From: Streptomyces sp. CB01373
GTDB lineage: Bacteria > Actinomycetota > Actinomycetes > Streptomycetales > Streptomycetaceae
Assembly (NCBI RefSeq): GCF_002803075.1
Contig: NZ_NNBK01000023.1
Span: 62,001-126,000, forward strand
Length of the DNA: 64,000 nt
Direction of reading: 5' to 3'
Shown: positions 38,314 to 46,345 of the stretch, in pieces
Layout: the number at the start of each line of letters is the position of its first letter
Position numbering within the stretch: position 1 is the stretch's first letter
The notes under the pieces: model-generated
What the model saw: only the letters and a program-made list of their open reading frames with translations
Told to the model about the DNA's origin: nothing
Database searches by the model: none
Made by a program: the position numbers and the translations under genes

Positions 38314-38885
38314 GGACCGCGGAACCGCTGCGGCCGGACCTCGCCCGCGAACTCATCGCCCGCGCCGCACAGTCGGCAGCACGCCGGGCCAGACGCGTAC
38401 GCAACCAGCTCGACGCCGTCCACCTCGGCCAGGACCGTCACGCTGAGCACGCCGACACCAAAGTGCTGCGCCGCATCCTGGCCGAACATGACTGGCCCAG
38501 CCACCGTCTCGTGGGCCCCGACGCAGCACGTGCCGCCTGGAGCATCGCTCTTCACGCCGACGACGAACCCGACTTCCAGCGGGCGGCCACCACCCTTTTG
38601 AAACGTGCGGTCCAGGACGGCGATGCGCGCATCCAGCACTGGGCCCACCTTCACGACCGCGCCCTGGTCAACAGCGGGCGCCCCCAAGAGTTCGGGACGC
38701 AACTCGTCCTCAGCGCAGCAGGGGTGGAGCTGTGCCCACTGCGTACGCCGCAGTTGCTGGACCAGCGAAGGGCCGCCGTCGGACTGCCGCCGATCGCCGT
38801 CGCTTTGGACACTGTGCGCCGCCGGTACGCCCTGGATCGCATTGTCGGCGGCTCACCGGCCGTCGTGCTAGCGGGGGTCGCATGA
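38310..38885 (+). CDS. DUF6624-like protein
   Basis: This 191-residue protein resembles DUF6624. Its pattern is LRRILAEHDWPSHRLVGPDA, AAWSIALHADDEPDFQRAAT, WAHLHDRALVNSGRPQEFGT and the C-terminal RRAAVGLPPIAVALDTVRRR. Such proteins are cytoplasmic, widespread in actinobacteria and bacteroidetes, and of unknown function. The GTG start overlaps the previous stop, and the end overlaps a 26-codon ORF (ATGA). Confidence 0.75.
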   Translation: MRTAEPLRPDLARELIARAAQSAARRARRVRNQLDAVHLGQDRHAEHADTKVLRRILAEHDWPSHRLVGPDAARAAWSIALHADDEPDFQRAATTLLKRAVQDGDARIQHWAHLHDRALVNSGRPQEFGTQLVLSAAGVELCPLRTPQLLDQRRAAVGLPPIAVALDTVRRRYALDRIVGGSPAVVLAGVA

Positions 38886-38962
38886 CGCAGCGAGCCCCGC
38901 AGGCTTCCACAGACCCGCCCTCGCCCCAGATCACTTTGCGTGAAAGGACCGTTAAAGCATGA
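38882..38962 (+). CDS. Tiny coupled ORF, 26 residues
   Basis: ATG 38882 overlaps the stop of the DUF6624 gene, and its own TGA overlaps the ATG of the DUF6082 gene; both junctions are ATGA. The product begins MTQRAPQASTDPPSPQIT. It may be a genuine small protein or only a ribosome bridge that keeps the two larger genes coupled. No family is recognised. Confidence 0.4.
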   Translation: MTQRAPQASTDPPSPQITLRERTVKA

Positions 38963-39426
38963 AGCTCACCACCGCCGTCCTCGCTGCCGGCGCCGCGGTT
39001 TCCCTCGCCACCGTCGTGGTCGGAGCCGCCCGGCTGAGGCAGGACGCGCGGCACCAGGCCGAACGAAATGAGGCGACCGTCGCGCGCAACCAACTCGACT
39101 GGCTGACGCAGATGTCCGCCAACCCTGACCTCGCCAAGCTCTGGACGCCCGAGGACCTGGACGTCGAGGAGTACATGCAGCTGCTGAAGGCCAACCAGCT
39201 CATCTGCATGCTCAGCCTGCGCGACCGCCTCGGCTTCGTCCGGGAGGGGCGTCTGCCGTTCTACGCCTCGAAGCTGATGGAGAGGGACGTCTGCCGGCGG
39301 TACTGGGCCCGTTTCGGGGGCCTCCGCGCTCAGGAGGCCGAGGGCGATGAGCGCGCCGAGCACTTCACCAAGGTGCTGGACAAGGCCGCGAAGAACCACC
39401 TGGGGGCACAGCCCGTAGCCGCCTGA
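38959..39426 (+). CDS. DUF6082 membrane-anchored protein
   Basis: This 155-residue protein of the Streptomyces DUF6082 family has an N-terminal membrane segment (LTTAVLAAGAAVSLATVVVG). A cytoplasmic helical region follows with the family pattern QLDWLTQMSANPDLAKLWTP, then LKANQLICMLSLRDRLGF and REGRLPFYASKLMERDVCRR YWARF. Members often lie near conservons and regulators; function unknown. GAAAGGA lies upstream of ATG 38959. It closes the overlapping conservon block; the deazaguanine genes start 59 nt later. Confidence 0.8.
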   Translation: MKLTTAVLAAGAAVSLATVVVGAARLRQDARHQAERNEATVARNQLDWLTQMSANPDLAKLWTPEDLDVEEYMQLLKANQLICMLSLRDRLGFVREGRLPFYASKLMERDVCRRYWARFGGLRAQEAEGDERAEHFTKVLDKAAKNHLGAQPVAA

Positions 39427-39485
39427 AGAGGCGGCTGCCCCACCCCGCCCGAATCAGCCACACCCTCACCTCTCGGAGAAATCGA

Positions 39486-39896
39486 ATGGGCTTCACTGCT
39501 GTTCCACTACCGCCCGGCATTTTCACCATCGGTAAGAAGTTCGCCTTCGAGGCTGGCCATCGGCTTCCCCGGCTGCCGCATGAGCACAAGTGCTCCCGCC
39601 AGCACGGGCACAGCTACGAGGTTGAGGTCATCCTCACTGCATCCGCGCTGGAGGATCCCGGCTTTGTCACGGACTTCGGTGCGCTCGCCCCGTTCAAGTC
39701 GTTCCTGGACACCGAGCTCGACCACCACAACTTGCACGAGATCCTGCCCTTCGAGCCCACCTCGGAGCGCCTGGCCCAGTTCCTGGCCGGCTGGTTCGTT
39801 CAGAACCTCCAATCGGAGATCCCCGGCCGCCTTGTCGCCGTCCTGGTCCGCGAGACCGCAAGCAGCTGGGCCCGCTTCGATGTGGTGGGCCAATGA
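39486..39896 (+). CDS. queD: 6-carboxytetrahydropterin synthase QueD
   Basis: This 136-residue enzyme converts 7,8-dihydroneopterin triphosphate to 6-carboxy-5,6,7,8-tetrahydropterin, the second step towards 7-deazaguanines. The zinc ligands are His25 in FEAGHRLPRL and His40/His42 in QHGHSYEVEV, with the catalytic Cys36 in CSRQHGH. Later conserved regions are FVTDFGALAPFK and DHHNLHEI (the D-H-x-x-L-N type) and VRETASSWARF with the substrate-binding Glu. ATG 39486 has GGAG upstream. It overlaps queE by four bases. Together with FolE and QueE it makes 7-carboxy-7-deazaguanine from GTP. Confidence 0.93.
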   Translation: MGFTAVPLPPGIFTIGKKFAFEAGHRLPRLPHEHKCSRQHGHSYEVEVILTASALEDPGFVTDFGALAPFKSFLDTELDHHNLHEILPFEPTSERLAQFLAGWFVQNLQSEIPGRLVAVLVRETASSWARFDVVGQ

Positions 39897-40636
39897 CCAC
39901 AACCAAGCGGCTCAACCTCGAACCGGAAGTTGCCGAAGGCGAATCCCTGATCGTCGCGGAGTGCTTCGGTACCGAGGTGCCGACGTTTCAGGGCGAGGGC
40001 CCAAGCTGCGGACACCCGGCCCTGTTCATCCGCCTGTCCCGGTGCAACCTCACTTGCACGAGATGCGACACGAAGTACACCTGGGACTGGTCTCGGTTCG
40101 ACCCGCACGAGGAGTCGACGAGGCAATCCGTCGCGGGCCTGGTGGCCTGGGCCACGTCTTCACCGGTCGAGCTGGTCGTGATCACCGGCGGCGAGCCGTT
40201 GATCCAGCAGGCGCGACTGGTGCCTCTCGTCCGGGGACTGATAGCAGCCGGCAAGCGGATCGAGTGCGAGACGAACGGCACCATCGCGCCCACTCCCGAG
40301 CTGGTGGCCGACGGGGTCCGGTTCAACGTCTCGCCCAAGCTTGCCAGCTTCGGCGTGAAGGAGACCAAGAGCATCGTGCCAGCCGCGCTGGAGGCGTTTG
40401 TGGCCTCCGGGCGGGCGGCGTTCAAGTTCGTCGCTTCCACGGTGGACGACCTCGACCGGATCGCCGAGCTGGCCGACGCCCACCGGCTCGCGCCGGTGTG
40501 GGTCATGCCGGAGGGCACCACCCCCGAGGTGATCACCGCGACTACCCGGGTCCTCGCGGACGGGGTCGCGGCCCGGCACTGGCACTTCACCACGCGCCTT
40601 CACGTGTTGGCCTTCGCGGACGCCCGAGGCCGCTGA
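39893..40636 (+). CDS. queE: 7-carboxy-7-deazaguanine synthase QueE (radical SAM)
   Basis: This 247-residue radical SAM enzyme converts carboxytetrahydropterin to 7-carboxy-7-deazaguanine. The cluster motif is Cys51-x3-Cys55-x2-Cys58 (CNLTCTRC). The preceding FQGEGPSCGHPALFIRLSR is the family's TiQGEG segment, and VVITGGEPLIQQ is the GGEP SAM-binding motif. IECETNGT and FNVSPKLASFG are also conserved. It is coupled to queD by ATGA. The partner for the next step, QueC, is not in the window, so the carboxylated base may be the end product or be passed to the neighbouring proteins. Confidence 0.94.
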   Translation: MTTTKRLNLEPEVAEGESLIVAECFGTEVPTFQGEGPSCGHPALFIRLSRCNLTCTRCDTKYTWDWSRFDPHEESTRQSVAGLVAWATSSPVELVVITGGEPLIQQARLVPLVRGLIAAGKRIECETNGTIAPTPELVADGVRFNVSPKLASFGVKETKSIVPAALEAFVASGRAAFKFVASTVDDLDRIAELADAHRLAPVWVMPEGTTPEVITATTRVLADGVAARHWHFTTRLHVLAFADARGR

Positions 40637-40692
40637 CCGCACGCGACTCCACGCCCTATCCGTTCTCCAGTCCCCGGAAACGAGAGATGCCC

Positions 40693-41322
40693 ATGACGAC
40701 CTCTATCGCCAGCCCTGCGGCGGCGCCGACCGCTGCCGTCGCCGGGCCCGCTACGGTCATCGACACCGGCCGGGTCGCCGGCCTGATCCACCAGCTCTTG
40801 GTCGAGCTGGGCGAGAACCCCGCCCGCGAGGGGCTGACCGGCACCCCGGACCGCGTCGCGGCCTGGTGGAGAGCCTTCCTGTCCCCGGACGGCGCCGAAA
40901 CGGCCACCTGCTTCACCGAGTCCCAGCTGGGTGGTCAGCTGGTCATCGTGGGCGGCATGAGCGTGTGGTCGCTCTGCGAGCACCACATGCTGCCCATGAA
41001 CTTGCAGGTCACGGCTGGATACGTGCCGGATGGCGAGGTGGTGGGCCTTTCGAAGTTCGGGCGGATCGCCCAGCACTTCGCCGGCCGACTGCAGGTCCAG
41101 GAACGCTTCACCCGCCAGGTCGCCGAATACCTCAACGGCGTGATCGGACACGAGAACATCGCCGTCGCCGTACGCGGCGTGCACCTGTGCATGAGCATGC
41201 GGGGCGTACGGATGGAGGAGGCTCGCACCACCACGGTGCACTCGGGCGGGCGCTTCGGCACCGACCCCGTCCTTTCCCAGCAGTTCCTCACCCTCACCAC
41301 CGGCCTGTGGGGGGCGTCGTGA
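40693..41322 (+). CDS. folE: GTP cyclohydrolase I
   Basis: This 209-residue enzyme converts GTP to dihydroneopterin triphosphate, the first step of pterin and 7-deazaguanine synthesis. Features in order are LLVELGENPAREGLTGTPDR, SLCEHHMLPM with the zinc Cys and catalytic His, VVGLSKFGRIAQHFAGRLQV, QVQERFTRQ, and HLCMSMRGV with the second zinc Cys. ATG 40693 has GAGAG six bases upstream; ATG 40687 is an alternative. Its stop overlaps the TGT-like gene (GTGA). Since Streptomyces has another folE for folate, this copy is presumably dedicated to the cluster. Confidence 0.95.
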   Translation: MTTSIASPAAAPTAAVAGPATVIDTGRVAGLIHQLLVELGENPAREGLTGTPDRVAAWWRAFLSPDGAETATCFTESQLGGQLVIVGGMSVWSLCEHHMLPMNLQVTAGYVPDGEVVGLSKFGRIAQHFAGRLQVQERFTRQVAEYLNGVIGHENIAVAVRGVHLCMSMRGVRMEEARTTTVHSGGRFGTDPVLSQQFLTLTTGLWGAS

Positions 41323-42146
41323 TCACCACCGCGGGCATCGACTTCTCCGTCATCGCTCCGCCTGCCTACCTGAAGAACTTCGTCGCCCAGGAGCCGGCCC
41401 GCGTCCACCACGTGGCCGCCCAACACGTGCTGTCCGACGAGAGCTACCGGGCCTTCTTCGCTCACGAGGCCGAGCGCGGCGCCGAGATCATCATCGACAA
41501 CGGGCTCTTCGACCTCGGCTACGCCCTGCCGGCGGAAAGCCTCGTCGAAGCCGCGCTGGCGGTATCCGCGAGGGAGATCATCCTGCCGGACGTCATGCGG
41601 GACGGGGCCGCGACCTTGAAGGCGAGCGAGAAGGCCGCGCGAGAGATCCGGAAGCTGTCCGGCGACGCATTCCGGCTGTGCGCGGTCCTGCACGCCGCTG
41701 ACGACGACGAGTGGCTGCGCACCTACGACGCCTTCGTGACCAGCGGCTGGGCCGGGGCCATCGCCCTGCCGGCCTCGCGTCGACCGGATCCCGACGAGCA
41801 ACTGTGCCGCACCCGCTGGTTGGCGACCGCCTACCTGCAGGATCGCGGCCTGGTCGACAATCTGCTCATCTACCGGCTGCTCGGTCTGGGCCGGACCGGG
41901 CACCTGGAGCTGATCGAGCAGCGCGAGCACGAGTGGATCTCCTCCGTGGACGGCGCAGCCCCGGTCATCCTCGGCGCGATGGGCGTCGCCCTGCTGCCCG
42001 AAGGGCCATACGAGAAGCCCTCCACGCCCCGCATCGAGAAGCTCGGCCCGATCCCCGAAGACCGGTTCGATCTCATCCGGAAGAACATCTCCGTCGTTCG
42101 CGCGGCGGCCGGCAGCACCGTGACGATAGCCGAGGAGCACCGATGA
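41319..42146 (+). CDS. tRNA/DNA-guanine transglycosylase-like protein (DpdA-type)
   Basis: This 275-residue protein resembles the short TGT-like proteins of phages and dpd-type clusters. It shows a TIM-barrel pattern EIIIDNGLFDLGYALPAESL followed by REIILPDVMRDGAATL, LCAVLHAADDDEWLRTYDAF, GAIALPASRRPD and NLLIYRLLGLGRTGHLELI. The Asp in IIDNG and in LPDV match positions of the general base and nucleophile region of transglycosylases. It lacks the C-terminal CxCxxC-x-H zinc site of true tRNA enzymes and is about 100 residues shorter. It is coupled to folE and to the next gene. It probably binds or exchanges a 7-deazaguanine base; whether the acceptor is DNA, tRNA or a free nucleoside is unknown. 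Confidence 0.65.
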   Translation: MITTAGIDFSVIAPPAYLKNFVAQEPARVHHVAAQHVLSDESYRAFFAHEAERGAEIIIDNGLFDLGYALPAESLVEAALAVSAREIILPDVMRDGAATLKASEKAAREIRKLSGDAFRLCAVLHAADDDEWLRTYDAFVTSGWAGAIALPASRRPDPDEQLCRTRWLATAYLQDRGLVDNLLIYRLLGLGRTGHLELIEQREHEWISSVDGAAPVILGAMGVALLPEGPYEKPSTPRIEKLGPIPEDRFDLIRKNISVVRAAAGSTVTIAEEHR

Positions 42147-43222
42147 CGCCCTTACTCGCCGACCGGACCCCCGGACTCCTGCGCGCCGCCCCGATCGAGC
42201 CGGCCGGGCACACTATGACCCACGCGAGGCTGCTGCGCTACCTGGAGATCAAGGTCCACCACCTCATCCAGGACCAGGACTGGGACAGCATCCGCGTCAT
42301 CGGCGGCTACGACCGCACGGCGGTGGTCTCCCGGTACGAGAAGACCGGGAAGCTGTTCAACATCGAACGGCCCACCGCAGAGATCCACGGCCGTGACCTC
42401 ATCGTCAAGGCGTTCCCCGGAGCCGATTACGTCCAGCACTACGCCCTGATCATCGCCACGTATCTGGCCATGACCGGCCGCCCCGTCGGCACCGTCACCT
42501 ATCAGCCGCCCGAGCAGGAGGAGTGCCGAACGGCGCTCGACGCGCTCGACCTGGAACTGGACGGCGACCTGGTGATCGTCGGCTGGGGCCTTCAGTACCT
42601 CGCTCCCGAGAACGGAGTGTGGACCCGCGGACCCGGCTACGCCTGGCAGCGCCTCGACGTCGCCGGCCGTCGCGTGGTCTACCTCGGGTTCCTCCACAGC
42701 ATCTGGGGAGACGTGGCCGGACGGGTCGTCACGCGCCTTGCCGAACTCGGCGCAGGCGACGTCGTCTACGTCGGCAAGGTCGGCTCGCTGACCCCCGGCG
42801 TCGAACCGAACGCCTGGCTGGCGACCGGCAACACCAGCCTGGTACGCGGGGCGATGGTGAGCTGGGACGACTTCTTCGGCGACTACGCCGCCGCCCACGA
42901 TGGGGTGCGCAGCGGCCTGCACGTGTCCTCCCCGTCGATCCTGCTGGAGAACCGCGACTGGCTGGCCCAGCACACCGCCTCGTACGCCTTCGTCGACCCG
43001 GAGATCGGCCCCATGGGGGCGGCGGCGCGCCAGGCGGGGATCAGATTCGGTTACCTCCACGTCATTTCCAACAACCTCGCCACGCACTATCCCGCCGACC
43101 TGTCCAATGAGCGTCACAGCGACGTCCTGCGCCAGCGCGCCGTCCTGGTGGACCGCATCCGCACCATCATCACCGGCCGCCTGACCGCCAGCCCGACCCA
43201 CCCCCTGGGAGAATCCCGATGA
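42143..43222 (+). CDS. Nucleoside-phosphorylase-superfamily-like protein
   Basis: This 359-residue protein appears to contain a nucleoside phosphorylase fold in its second half. VVYVGKVGSLTPGVEPNAWL resembles the RVGTAGAL..... region, and SYAFVDPEIGPMGAAARQAG resembles the D-M-E-x-A segment, here with Pro-Glu. GYLHVISNNL is like the late S/D loop. The first 150 residues (IRVIGGYDRTAVVSRYEKTG, VQHYALIIATYLAMTGRPVG) are less clear. It is coupled by ATGA to genes on both sides. In context it could attach or remove a ribose from a deazaguanine base. The assignment rests on hand pattern matching and is moderate only. Confidence 0.5.
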   Translation: MTPLLADRTPGLLRAAPIEPAGHTMTHARLLRYLEIKVHHLIQDQDWDSIRVIGGYDRTAVVSRYEKTGKLFNIERPTAEIHGRDLIVKAFPGADYVQHYALIIATYLAMTGRPVGTVTYQPPEQEECRTALDALDLELDGDLVIVGWGLQYLAPENGVWTRGPGYAWQRLDVAGRRVVYLGFLHSIWGDVAGRVVTRLAELGAGDVVYVGKVGSLTPGVEPNAWLATGNTSLVRGAMVSWDDFFGDYAAAHDGVRSGLHVSSPSILLENRDWLAQHTASYAFVDPEIGPMGAAARQAGIRFGYLHVISNNLATHYPADLSNERHSDVLRQRAVLVDRIRTIITGRLTASPTHPLGESR

Positions 43223-43911
43223 CGGCGAACGCGCCGACCACCACCGCAGCCGGGAAGCTGATCACCTTCGTCGGTGGTGACGGGGCCGGCAAGTCCACCC
43301 TCGCCGCCCGCCTGCACCAGGCCCTCAACGACGCCGGCCACACGGCAGTCCTCATCGGCAAGCACAGCACCGACGTCCGCCGGGACCCGGAGCTGTCCGC
43401 CTACCTCGACCGCCTCAACGAGCTGGTCTACCGGCGCGACGCCGGCGTCGCCCAGGCATGCGGCGACCACTACTGGCTGCTTGCCCTGGCCTCCTGGTAC
43501 ACCCTGCAGGACCGGCTCGTCATCCAGCCGGCCCTCGCCGCGGGAACCCACGTGATCCTCGACAACGCGCACCACAAGATCCTCGCTCGGTACTCGGTCA
43601 ACCCCGAGGTCTCCCCCCGCCTGTGCGAGCAGGTCTTCGCGCATCTCACAAAGCCGGACCTGGTGTTCTTCCTGAACATCGGTGCTCGCGAGGCTCTCGT
43701 CCGCAAAGGCTCGTTCACTTCCCTGGAGGCCGGCCACGCCGGCGGCGGTGACGAGGACTTCATCCGCTACCAGGACACCGTCCTGGACCAGATGCGCGAA
43801 CAGGCGGAGCGCGGCGCCTGGCTGACGCTGGACGTCGCCCAGTTGGACCGCGACCAGGTCTTCAAGGCCGCCGCCGCTGCCCTGGCCGACCGTCTGCGCC
43901 TGACCGTCTAA
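43219..43911 (+). CDS. Thymidylate-kinase-like nucleotide kinase
   Basis: This 230-residue P-loop kinase is of the dTMP kinase family. Features are Walker A FVGGDGAGKSTLAARLHQAL, helix ALNDAGHTAVLIGKHS, a DR-x-like segment WYTLQDRLVIQP, and VFFLNIGAREALVRKGSF near the LID position (family D-x-R usually D-P..a..R). Replacement of the usual DRY/W motif suggests a different acceptor from dTMP. It is coupled to the phosphorylase-like gene (ATGA). It may phosphorylate the nucleotide made by the neighbouring enzymes. Confidence 0.8.
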   Translation: MTANAPTTTAAGKLITFVGGDGAGKSTLAARLHQALNDAGHTAVLIGKHSTDVRRDPELSAYLDRLNELVYRRDAGVAQACGDHYWLLALASWYTLQDRLVIQPALAAGTHVILDNAHHKILARYSVNPEVSPRLCEQVFAHLTKPDLVFFLNIGAREALVRKGSFTSLEAGHAGGGDEDFIRYQDTVLDQMREQAERGAWLTLDVAQLDRDQVFKAAAAALADRLRLTV

Positions 43912-43947
43912 ACCGGCCCTCCCTCCCCGATCGACAAGGAACGCACC

Positions 43948-44877
43948 ATGGACCAGGCCCTGCCCGTCAGCGGGACATACGTCTGTCACGGCATCACCTG
44001 GGCGAGCGCAGACCCCCGTCTTCTGCTCGCCCCCGTGACCGGCGGACCACTCGTCTACGCCCCGGTCATGGGCAGGCGCCTGAGTTACCAGGTGAGCGGT
44101 ACCGGCCGGTGGTGCATCGGCAGGTACCGGTTCGCCGACCGCGTCCGCGTCGAGGCGGTCGCCTGCCCTGACCGGGCCCCGGCCGAGGTCGGCGGACAGT
44201 GCCCGGCCTGCGCCGGGCGGGACGACTTCCGCTTCGCCCACCGGTTCCACTCCGGCGGGCATGTTCCCGACTCCCTGGCGGCGTACATGGCCCAGCCGCA
44301 CTGGCTGTACCTGGCGACGTTCGCCGACGGCACCACCAAGATCGGCACCGCGGCCGAACCCCGTAAGCGCTCCCGCCTCGACGAACAGGGTGCCCTGATC
44401 GCTACCTACCTCGCCCGGAGTGCTGACGGCCGCGCTGTGCGGTTCCTGGAGGATGCCCTCACCCGCCAACTCGGCCTGACGCAGACCGTGCGAGCCGCGG
44501 CCAAGCTGACGGCCCTGGCCGAGCTGCGCGACCTCGCCCCGGCCGACGCCGCCCACCATCAGCACCTCGACCGCGCCACCGCGGCCCTGAGCGGCCTGAA
44601 CGTCCCGGCCACACCGGAGCCGTGGACGCCGCCCGGCGAAGGCGAACTGCTGCGGACGCCGGAGACCGGGCGCGCCTTGTACCCGCACGACCCACGCTCC
44701 GGTGAGCACGGACTGACGGTGCTCTCCTGCCTCGGCTCCCAGGTCCTCGCCACCCTCGACGGCGACGGTGAACAACTGCCCTACCTGCTCGACCTCGGCA
44801 CCCTCAAGGGCCGGCGCATCGTCCTCGGCGCACAGTTCTCCTCACCGCCCGCCGCCGTACAGTCCGCGCTCTTTTGA
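43948..44877 (+). CDS. DUF2797 family protein
   Basis: This 309-residue protein of the DUF2797 family has a GIY-YIG-like core. Residues 1-100 have Cys pairs suited to zinc (CHGITW and GQCPACAGRDDFRF). HWLYLATFADGTTKIGTA is the GIY-YIG-like strand pair, and RSRLDEQGALIATYLARSAD with ALTRQLGLTQTV is the family signature (R..eQGA). Function is unknown; the fold is used for DNA or nucleotide binding. ATG 43948 is preceded by AAGGAA. It follows the kinase by 36 nt and precedes a methyltransferase. Confidence 0.8.
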   Translation: MDQALPVSGTYVCHGITWASADPRLLLAPVTGGPLVYAPVMGRRLSYQVSGTGRWCIGRYRFADRVRVEAVACPDRAPAEVGGQCPACAGRDDFRFAHRFHSGGHVPDSLAAYMAQPHWLYLATFADGTTKIGTAAEPRKRSRLDEQGALIATYLARSADGRAVRFLEDALTRQLGLTQTVRAAAKLTALAELRDLAPADAAHHQHLDRATAALSGLNVPATPEPWTPPGEGELLRTPETGRALYPHDPRSGEHGLTVLSCLGSQVLATLDGDGEQLPYLLDLGTLKGRRIVLGAQFSSPPAAVQSALF

Positions 44878-44937
44878 CCCTGCCCGAACACCCGGCCTGC
44901 ACTGCCGGGCCGCTCTGAGAAGCGAGGCCACAGCAAC

Positions 44938-45783
44938 ATGGCACCCCAGGACGCCATCCTCGGCTGGGACGAGGACAGCAACGCCGAGGCATACAACGCC
45001 TTCACCCGCGCCCATCCCATGTACGACGCGACCAGCCGCGACCTTGCCCGTCGAGGCCATCTGGCCAACGCCAGCCTGGTGGTCGACCTGTGCGGCGGCG
45101 CCGGCGCGACCGCCCGCGCGATCCTCGACCTGATCCCGGCCTGCGCTCGGGTCGTCTCCGTCGACAACGCCGCCGCGATGCAGCGTGTCGGTCGCCGCAC
45201 CCTGACCGACGCCCGCCTGACCTGGATCACCTCCCCGGCCGAACGGCTCGCCGACCACCTGCACGCCAGCAGCGCCGACGCCGTAGTGTGCAACTCCGCG
45301 ATCTGGAAGACCGACACCGCCGCAGTGTTCGCAGCCGTCGCCCACATCCTGCGCCCAGGCGGGCACTTCGTCTTCAACATCGGCGGCGGCTTCGCCGGCG
45401 TCCGGCACCCCGACGAACTGTCAACCCGCACCGGGCCTTCCCTGAACGCCCTCATCCGCCAAGTCGCCGCTGAGGCCCACGGATACACCCCACCGCCGCG
45501 CGACGCGGACAGGCCGCCGAAGCTGCCGCTGAAAACAGTCACCGAGCAGCTGACCGCAGCCGGACTGACGGTCGTCGGCACAGAGCTCACCGCCCAGCAC
45601 AGCACCATGGCCGAGAAGAAGGCGTGGCTGTCCATCCCCGTCTTCGCGCGGCCCGAAGGCGACTTCACCCACGCCCAGCGGATGCAGATCCTCGACACCG
45701 CCTACGCCATGACCACCCCCGATGCCCCGGCCGTGACGAGCTGGCTCGTCGTCGTCGCCCAACGGCCAAAGGCCGCCGCATGA
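44938..45783 (+). CDS. Class I SAM-dependent methyltransferase
   Basis: This 281-residue protein has a Rossmann methyltransferase core. LVVDLCGGAGATARAILDLI holds the SAM motif I (D-L-C-G-G-A-G), RVVSVDNAAAM is motif II, ADAVVCNSAIWKTD is motif IV, and ILRPGGHFVFNIGGGFAG is motif V. The C-terminal part (about 160-281) is probably a substrate lid. The start WDEDSNAEAYNAFTRAHPMY is common to small-molecule O/C/N-methyltransferases. ATG 44938 is preceded by GAAGCGAGG. The stop overlaps a NUDIX gene by ATGA. The substrate is unknown; in context, a base or nucleoside is possible. Confidence 0.85.
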   Translation: MAPQDAILGWDEDSNAEAYNAFTRAHPMYDATSRDLARRGHLANASLVVDLCGGAGATARAILDLIPACARVVSVDNAAAMQRVGRRTLTDARLTWITSPAERLADHLHASSADAVVCNSAIWKTDTAAVFAAVAHILRPGGHFVFNIGGGFAGVRHPDELSTRTGPSLNALIRQVAAEAHGYTPPPRDADRPPKLPLKTVTEQLTAAGLTVVGTELTAQHSTMAEKKAWLSIPVFARPEGDFTHAQRMQILDTAYAMTTPDAPAVTSWLVVVAQRPKAAA

Positions 45784-46325
45784 CTCCGGCCGCCCCGGCT
45801 CCCGGCGGCGGGGCCCGCCTCTGTGACCACGCAAGCGTCGGGGTACTGATCTCCTCACCGAGCGGCCTGCTGGTGTTCGAGCGGGCGATTCCTCCGGCCG
45901 GAATCGCCCCGGTCGCCGGTCACGTCGACGAGCATGGCGGCCCCGAGCAGGCCGCGCGCGACGAAGTCACCGAAGAGGTCGGTCTTACCGTCACCCACCT
46001 GCACCTGCTGCTGGACCAGTGGCGGCCCAACCACTGCCACCGCACGCCCAGCGGTCCGGTCGGCCACCACTGGTGGATCTTCCAGGCCGAGGTTTCCGGG
46101 TCGCTGTGCCCCTCGCCCCGGGAGGTCCGCGCCCCTCGGTGGATCCACCCGGCCCAGCTGCAGCAGCACGCGCTGCGGACCACCGCGCACGCCAACGGGT
46201 ACCTGGACCGTGAGGAGTTCGAGCGCGAACCCGGCCTGGAGCCGGTGTGGTGCCGCTTCCTACACGACCTTGAGCTCGTCAGCCTGCCCTCGGCCGACCT
46301 CGACCGGATCGAGGCCCTCCTGTGA
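45780..46325 (+). CDS. NUDIX hydrolase, divergent box
   Basis: This is a 181-residue single NUDIX domain. The box reads GHVDEHGGPEQAARDEVTEE then VGL. Compared with GX5EX7REUXEEXGU, the Glu after x5 is Gly and the Arg of RE is Asp, while the metal-binding EE pair is kept. NUDIX enzymes hydrolyse nucleoside diphosphates linked to another group. It is coupled to the methyltransferase (ATGA). It is convergent with a second NUDIX gene, 20 nt away. Confidence 0.85.
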   Translation: MTPAAPAPGGGARLCDHASVGVLISSPSGLLVFERAIPPAGIAPVAGHVDEHGGPEQAARDEVTEEVGLTVTHLHLLLDQWRPNHCHRTPSGPVGHHWWIFQAEVSGSLCPSPREVRAPRWIHPAQLQQHALRTTAHANGYLDREEFEREPGLEPVWCRFLHDLELVSLPSADLDRIEALL

Positions 46326-46345
46326 ACGGCGGCCAAGGGCCTACC

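Noticed and set aside
41319..42146. Possible QueC (7-cyano-7-deazaguanine synthase)
   Set aside because: There is no SGGxDS ATP-pyrophosphatase motif and no C-terminal zinc cysteines; the pattern fits a TGT-like barrel instead.
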